Origin: Treponema sp.
Lineage (GTDB): Bacteria > Spirochaetota > Spirochaetia > Treponematales > Treponemataceae
Direction of reading: 5' to 3'
NCBI GenBank assembly: GCA_016296655.1
Contig: JAEDIW010000076.1
Location: 1 to 7,708 of the forward strand
Length of the DNA: 7,708 bases
Part shown: in pieces, positions 6,337 to 7,708 of the stretch
Layout: every line of letters begins with the position of its first letter
How positions within the stretch are numbered: position 1 is the stretch's first letter
Notes under the pieces: generated by a model
The model's database searches: none
Seen by the model: only the letters and a program-made list of their open reading frames with translations
What the model was told of the DNA's origin: nothing
Made by a program: the position numbers and the translations under genes

Positions 6337-6410
6337 CCGATACAAAAAACGTAGTAATGTTAATTTTTCACATTTAACACTTAAAAAATTCAAAGTATTC
6401 CGATACAAAA
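6337..6410. repeat. Two exact 11-bp direct repeats, 63 bp apart
   Basis: CCGATACAAAA occurs at 6337-6347 and again at 6400-6410, in the same orientation upstream of the acidic ORF. The start-to-start distance of 63 bp is six helical turns at 10.5 bp each, which would put both copies on one face of the DNA. The second copy runs into the AAGGGG ribosome site. They could be regulator-binding sites or just the remains of a small duplication. Confidence 0.55.
6374..6401 (+). promoter_or_regulatory. Candidate promoter for the acidic coiled-coil gene
   Basis: TTAACA (6374-6379, five of six to the -35 consensus) is followed after 16 bases by TATTCC (6396-6401, three of six). Transcription would start near 6408, just upstream of the ribosome site. 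The weak -10 makes this tentative. Confidence 0.25.
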
Positions 6411-6414
6411 GGGG
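6409..6414 (+). promoter_or_regulatory. Strong Shine-Dalgarno for the acidic coiled-coil gene
   Basis: AAGGGG at 6409-6414 lies six bases before the ATG at 6421. It is the clearest ribosome site in the window and fixes the start of a gene whose stop codon lies outside the window. Confidence 0.75.
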
Positions 6415-6420
6415 ATTTGT

Positions 6421-7708
6421 ATGATAGATTCTGACAACAGAAATGCTCTTGATAATTATGGAGTGTGGGTAAAAAAGAGTCCTAAAGATTTTTCAAAAGA
6501 TGAAAATGACAGTATTTTTAATTCAAATTCTTCAGATGATTCTCAGGATTCTTTTGAAATTGCAGCAGATTTGCCAGACTTTTCGGGGCTAGATAACATT
6601 TCCTCTGAAGATAATGCAAAAGACGATGCATTCGATTCTGGGGAAACATCTCTTACAAGTGAGGAATTGCTGAACATTACAGGCAGTATTGCCGAAAGTT
6701 CAAAAAACTATGAAGACATTACGAATTTTTCTGCTACAGAAGAGGCAACCGACAGTATTTCAGAATTATCAGACTCACAAATATCTGAAACTGCAAGTCT
6801 GGCAGATTCTGATTCGGAAAAAATCGACCTTGCTTTCGAAGATGCAGAAAAAGCAGAACTTCTGAATGAAAATGAAAATCCAGATTTTACAGAAGATTTT
6901 TCACAAATCTCCCCGGTTGAAAAATTTGAAAATATTGAAAACGACATTGCAAAGGACTTGGAACAGGATCTTACATACGAAGAGTTGCCAGATACTACTG
7001 GCTCAGAAATGACTTTTGATGAACTGCCAGAAACCGGTACTTCAGAAGAACTTTTGTCCTCTTGCGAAATCCCTGATACTTTTGAAGAAGAAACAGCATT
7101 ATTTGCAGATGAGGAACCTGCCATTTCTGAAAAAACAGAACAGGTAAGTTCAACACCAAAAGAAAATGACATTCTTGCACAAAGCAATGCAATTTTGTTA
7201 CAGATTCAAAAAGAACTTTCTTCTTTGCAGAAAGAAATCAGTTCATTAAAAGATGATTTCAGTAAATTCAAATCTGGAAAATCATCTTCAGAACAGCAGG
7301 AAGAAACCAGCGGATTCTTTTCAGATGTTGACGAAGACGAAAAAATTTCACTTTCAGGAGAAGAGCTAAACAACATTCTGATAAGCGCAGACTCAACAAC
7401 TGACGAAGATAAAAAATCAGCAGAAGATACAGACGATATTTCAAATGCACCTGTAATGGAAGAGCCTGCAATTGAAACCCCTGCTTCTGAAGACAGTTCA
7501 ATGTCTATTTCCTCTGACTCTTTTGACTCTTTCAATTCCTTTGAAAATGAAAAAACTGAAGAACCAGTTTTTGAAGATGCAGTTCTGGAAGAATCAGACA
7601 ATGCTGAAGACCTTCCTGATGAACTGTCTGTTCCAAAAGTTTCAGATATTTTGCCTGAAACAGATAGTTTTGCAGAAAATTTTGACACAGAAAATGAAAC
7701 TTTCCAGC
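6421..7708 (+). CDS. Long acidic, Ser-rich coiled-coil protein, 3' end missing
   Basis: From the ATG at 6421 the frame stays open for 429 codons to the right edge without a stop. I do not recognise the family. There is no signal peptide or membrane span, so it is probably cytoplasmic. It begins MIDSDNRNALDNYGVWVKK and is then rich in Asp, Glu and Ser and poor in aromatic and basic residues, which suggests mostly disordered sequence. Three ordered elements stand out. First, a coiled coil at about 252-283 has hydrophobic residues in strict 3-4 spacing (Leu259, Ile262, Leu266, Leu269, Ile273, Leu276, Phe280, Phe283). Second, the motif SLTSEELLNI (77-86) recurs as SLSGEELNNI (310-319). Third, TYEELPDTTGSE (185-196) is repeated as TFDELPETGTSE (198-209). 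These suggest a scaffold or binding-motif protein. The good ribosome site and coherent codon use support a real gene. Opposite-strand frames here are by-products of its composition. Confidence 0.85.
   Translation, partial: MIDSDNRNALDNYGVWVKKSPKDFSKDENDSIFNSNSSDDSQDSFEIAADLPDFSGLDNISSEDNAKDDAFDSGETSLTSEELLNITGSIAESSKNYEDITNFSATEEATDSISELSDSQISETASLADSDSEKIDLAFEDAEKAELLNENENPDFTEDFSQISPVEKFENIENDIAKDLEQDLTYEELPDTTGSEMTFDELPETGTSEELLSSCEIPDTFEEETALFADEEPAISEKTEQVSSTPKENDILAQSNAILLQIQKELSSLQKEISSLKDDFSKFKSGKSSSEQQEETSGFFSDVDEDEKISLSGEELNNILISADSTTDEDKKSAEDTDDISNAPVMEEPAIETPASEDSSMSISSDSFDSFNSFENEKTEEPVFEDAVLEESDNAEDLPDELSVPKVSDILPETDSFAENFDTENETFQ

Larger units (their letters stand above)
6122..6420. 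other. 299-base AT-rich divergent intergenic region
   Basis: This gap separates the divergent FtsB-like gene and the large acidic ORF. I see no gene, tRNA or stable GC-rich structure in it. It holds runs of A and T, including T6-A-T8 at 6321-6335, an 8-bp palindrome ACTTAAGT at 6314-6321, and two copies of CCGATACAAAA. On the minus strand, GATAAA (6136-6131), 18 bases after TTCCAG (6160-6155), is a weak promoter candidate for the FtsB-like gene. Confidence 0.6.

Noticed and set aside
6122..6420. A small RNA, tRNA or tmRNA gene in the intergenic gap
   Set aside because: There is no cloverleaf, T-loop sequence or GC-rich pairing; the region is mostly A/T runs.
6708..7688. Long minus-strand open frames of about 160 codons each, opposite the acidic ORF
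   Set aside because: They are Ser-rich mirror images of GAA, GAT and TCT codons on the plus strand, lack a ribosome site and show no domain. The plus-strand frame has the good start signal.

Overview
The window looks like chromosomal core sequence from a spirochaete, most likely a gut- or rumen-type Treponema. The reasons are AT-rich DNA (below about 40% GC by eye), the style of the proteins, and the grouping of lepB, hemW and smpB next to lineage-specific secreted and acidic proteins. The genus is an inference; there is no rRNA or other strong marker here. I see no mobile element, CRISPR array, tRNA, rRNA or defence locus.

Layout. Bases 1-100 hold an imperfect inverted repeat of a dispersed type and a small hairpin, and possibly the last codons of an upstream gene. 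A membrane sensor histidine kinase follows (+, 101-1474). Converging on it is a minus-strand pair: lepB (type I signal peptidase, 3507-2806) followed 8 bases later by hemW (radical SAM heme chaperone, 2797-1514). Across a 151-base divergent promoter region lies smpB (+, 3659-4120), whose stop codon overlaps the start of a secreted protein of unknown function (4117-5016). Facing it is a second minus-strand pair: a two-membrane-span FtsB/DivIC-like protein (6121-5627), whose last 20 bases overlap the start of a tsaC/yrdC gene (5646-5065). After a 299-base AT-rich gap, a long acidic, serine-rich, coiled-coil protein starts at 6421 with the best Shine-Dalgarno in the window and runs off the right edge.

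How the genes relate. Several have housekeeping roles: ribosome rescue (SmpB), the t6A tRNA modification (TsaC), signal-peptide removal (LepB), heme or Fe-S handling (HemW) and probably division (FtsB-like). The secreted protein carries a signal peptide of the kind LepB cuts. The kinase probably pairs with a response regulator just left of the window.

Points worth a second look. (1) LepB has arginine where the catalytic lysine of the Ser/Lys dyad normally sits. (2) The smpB promoter appears to place its transcript start on the ATG, and lepB may do the same. (3) The open-ended acidic ORF has a strict heptad coiled coil, a twice-used SLxxEELxNI motif and a two-copy repeat. (4) An exact 11-bp direct repeat, 63 bp apart, lies upstream of that ORF. 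I found no clear novel multi-gene system; the most uncharacterised parts are the acidic protein and the secreted protein.
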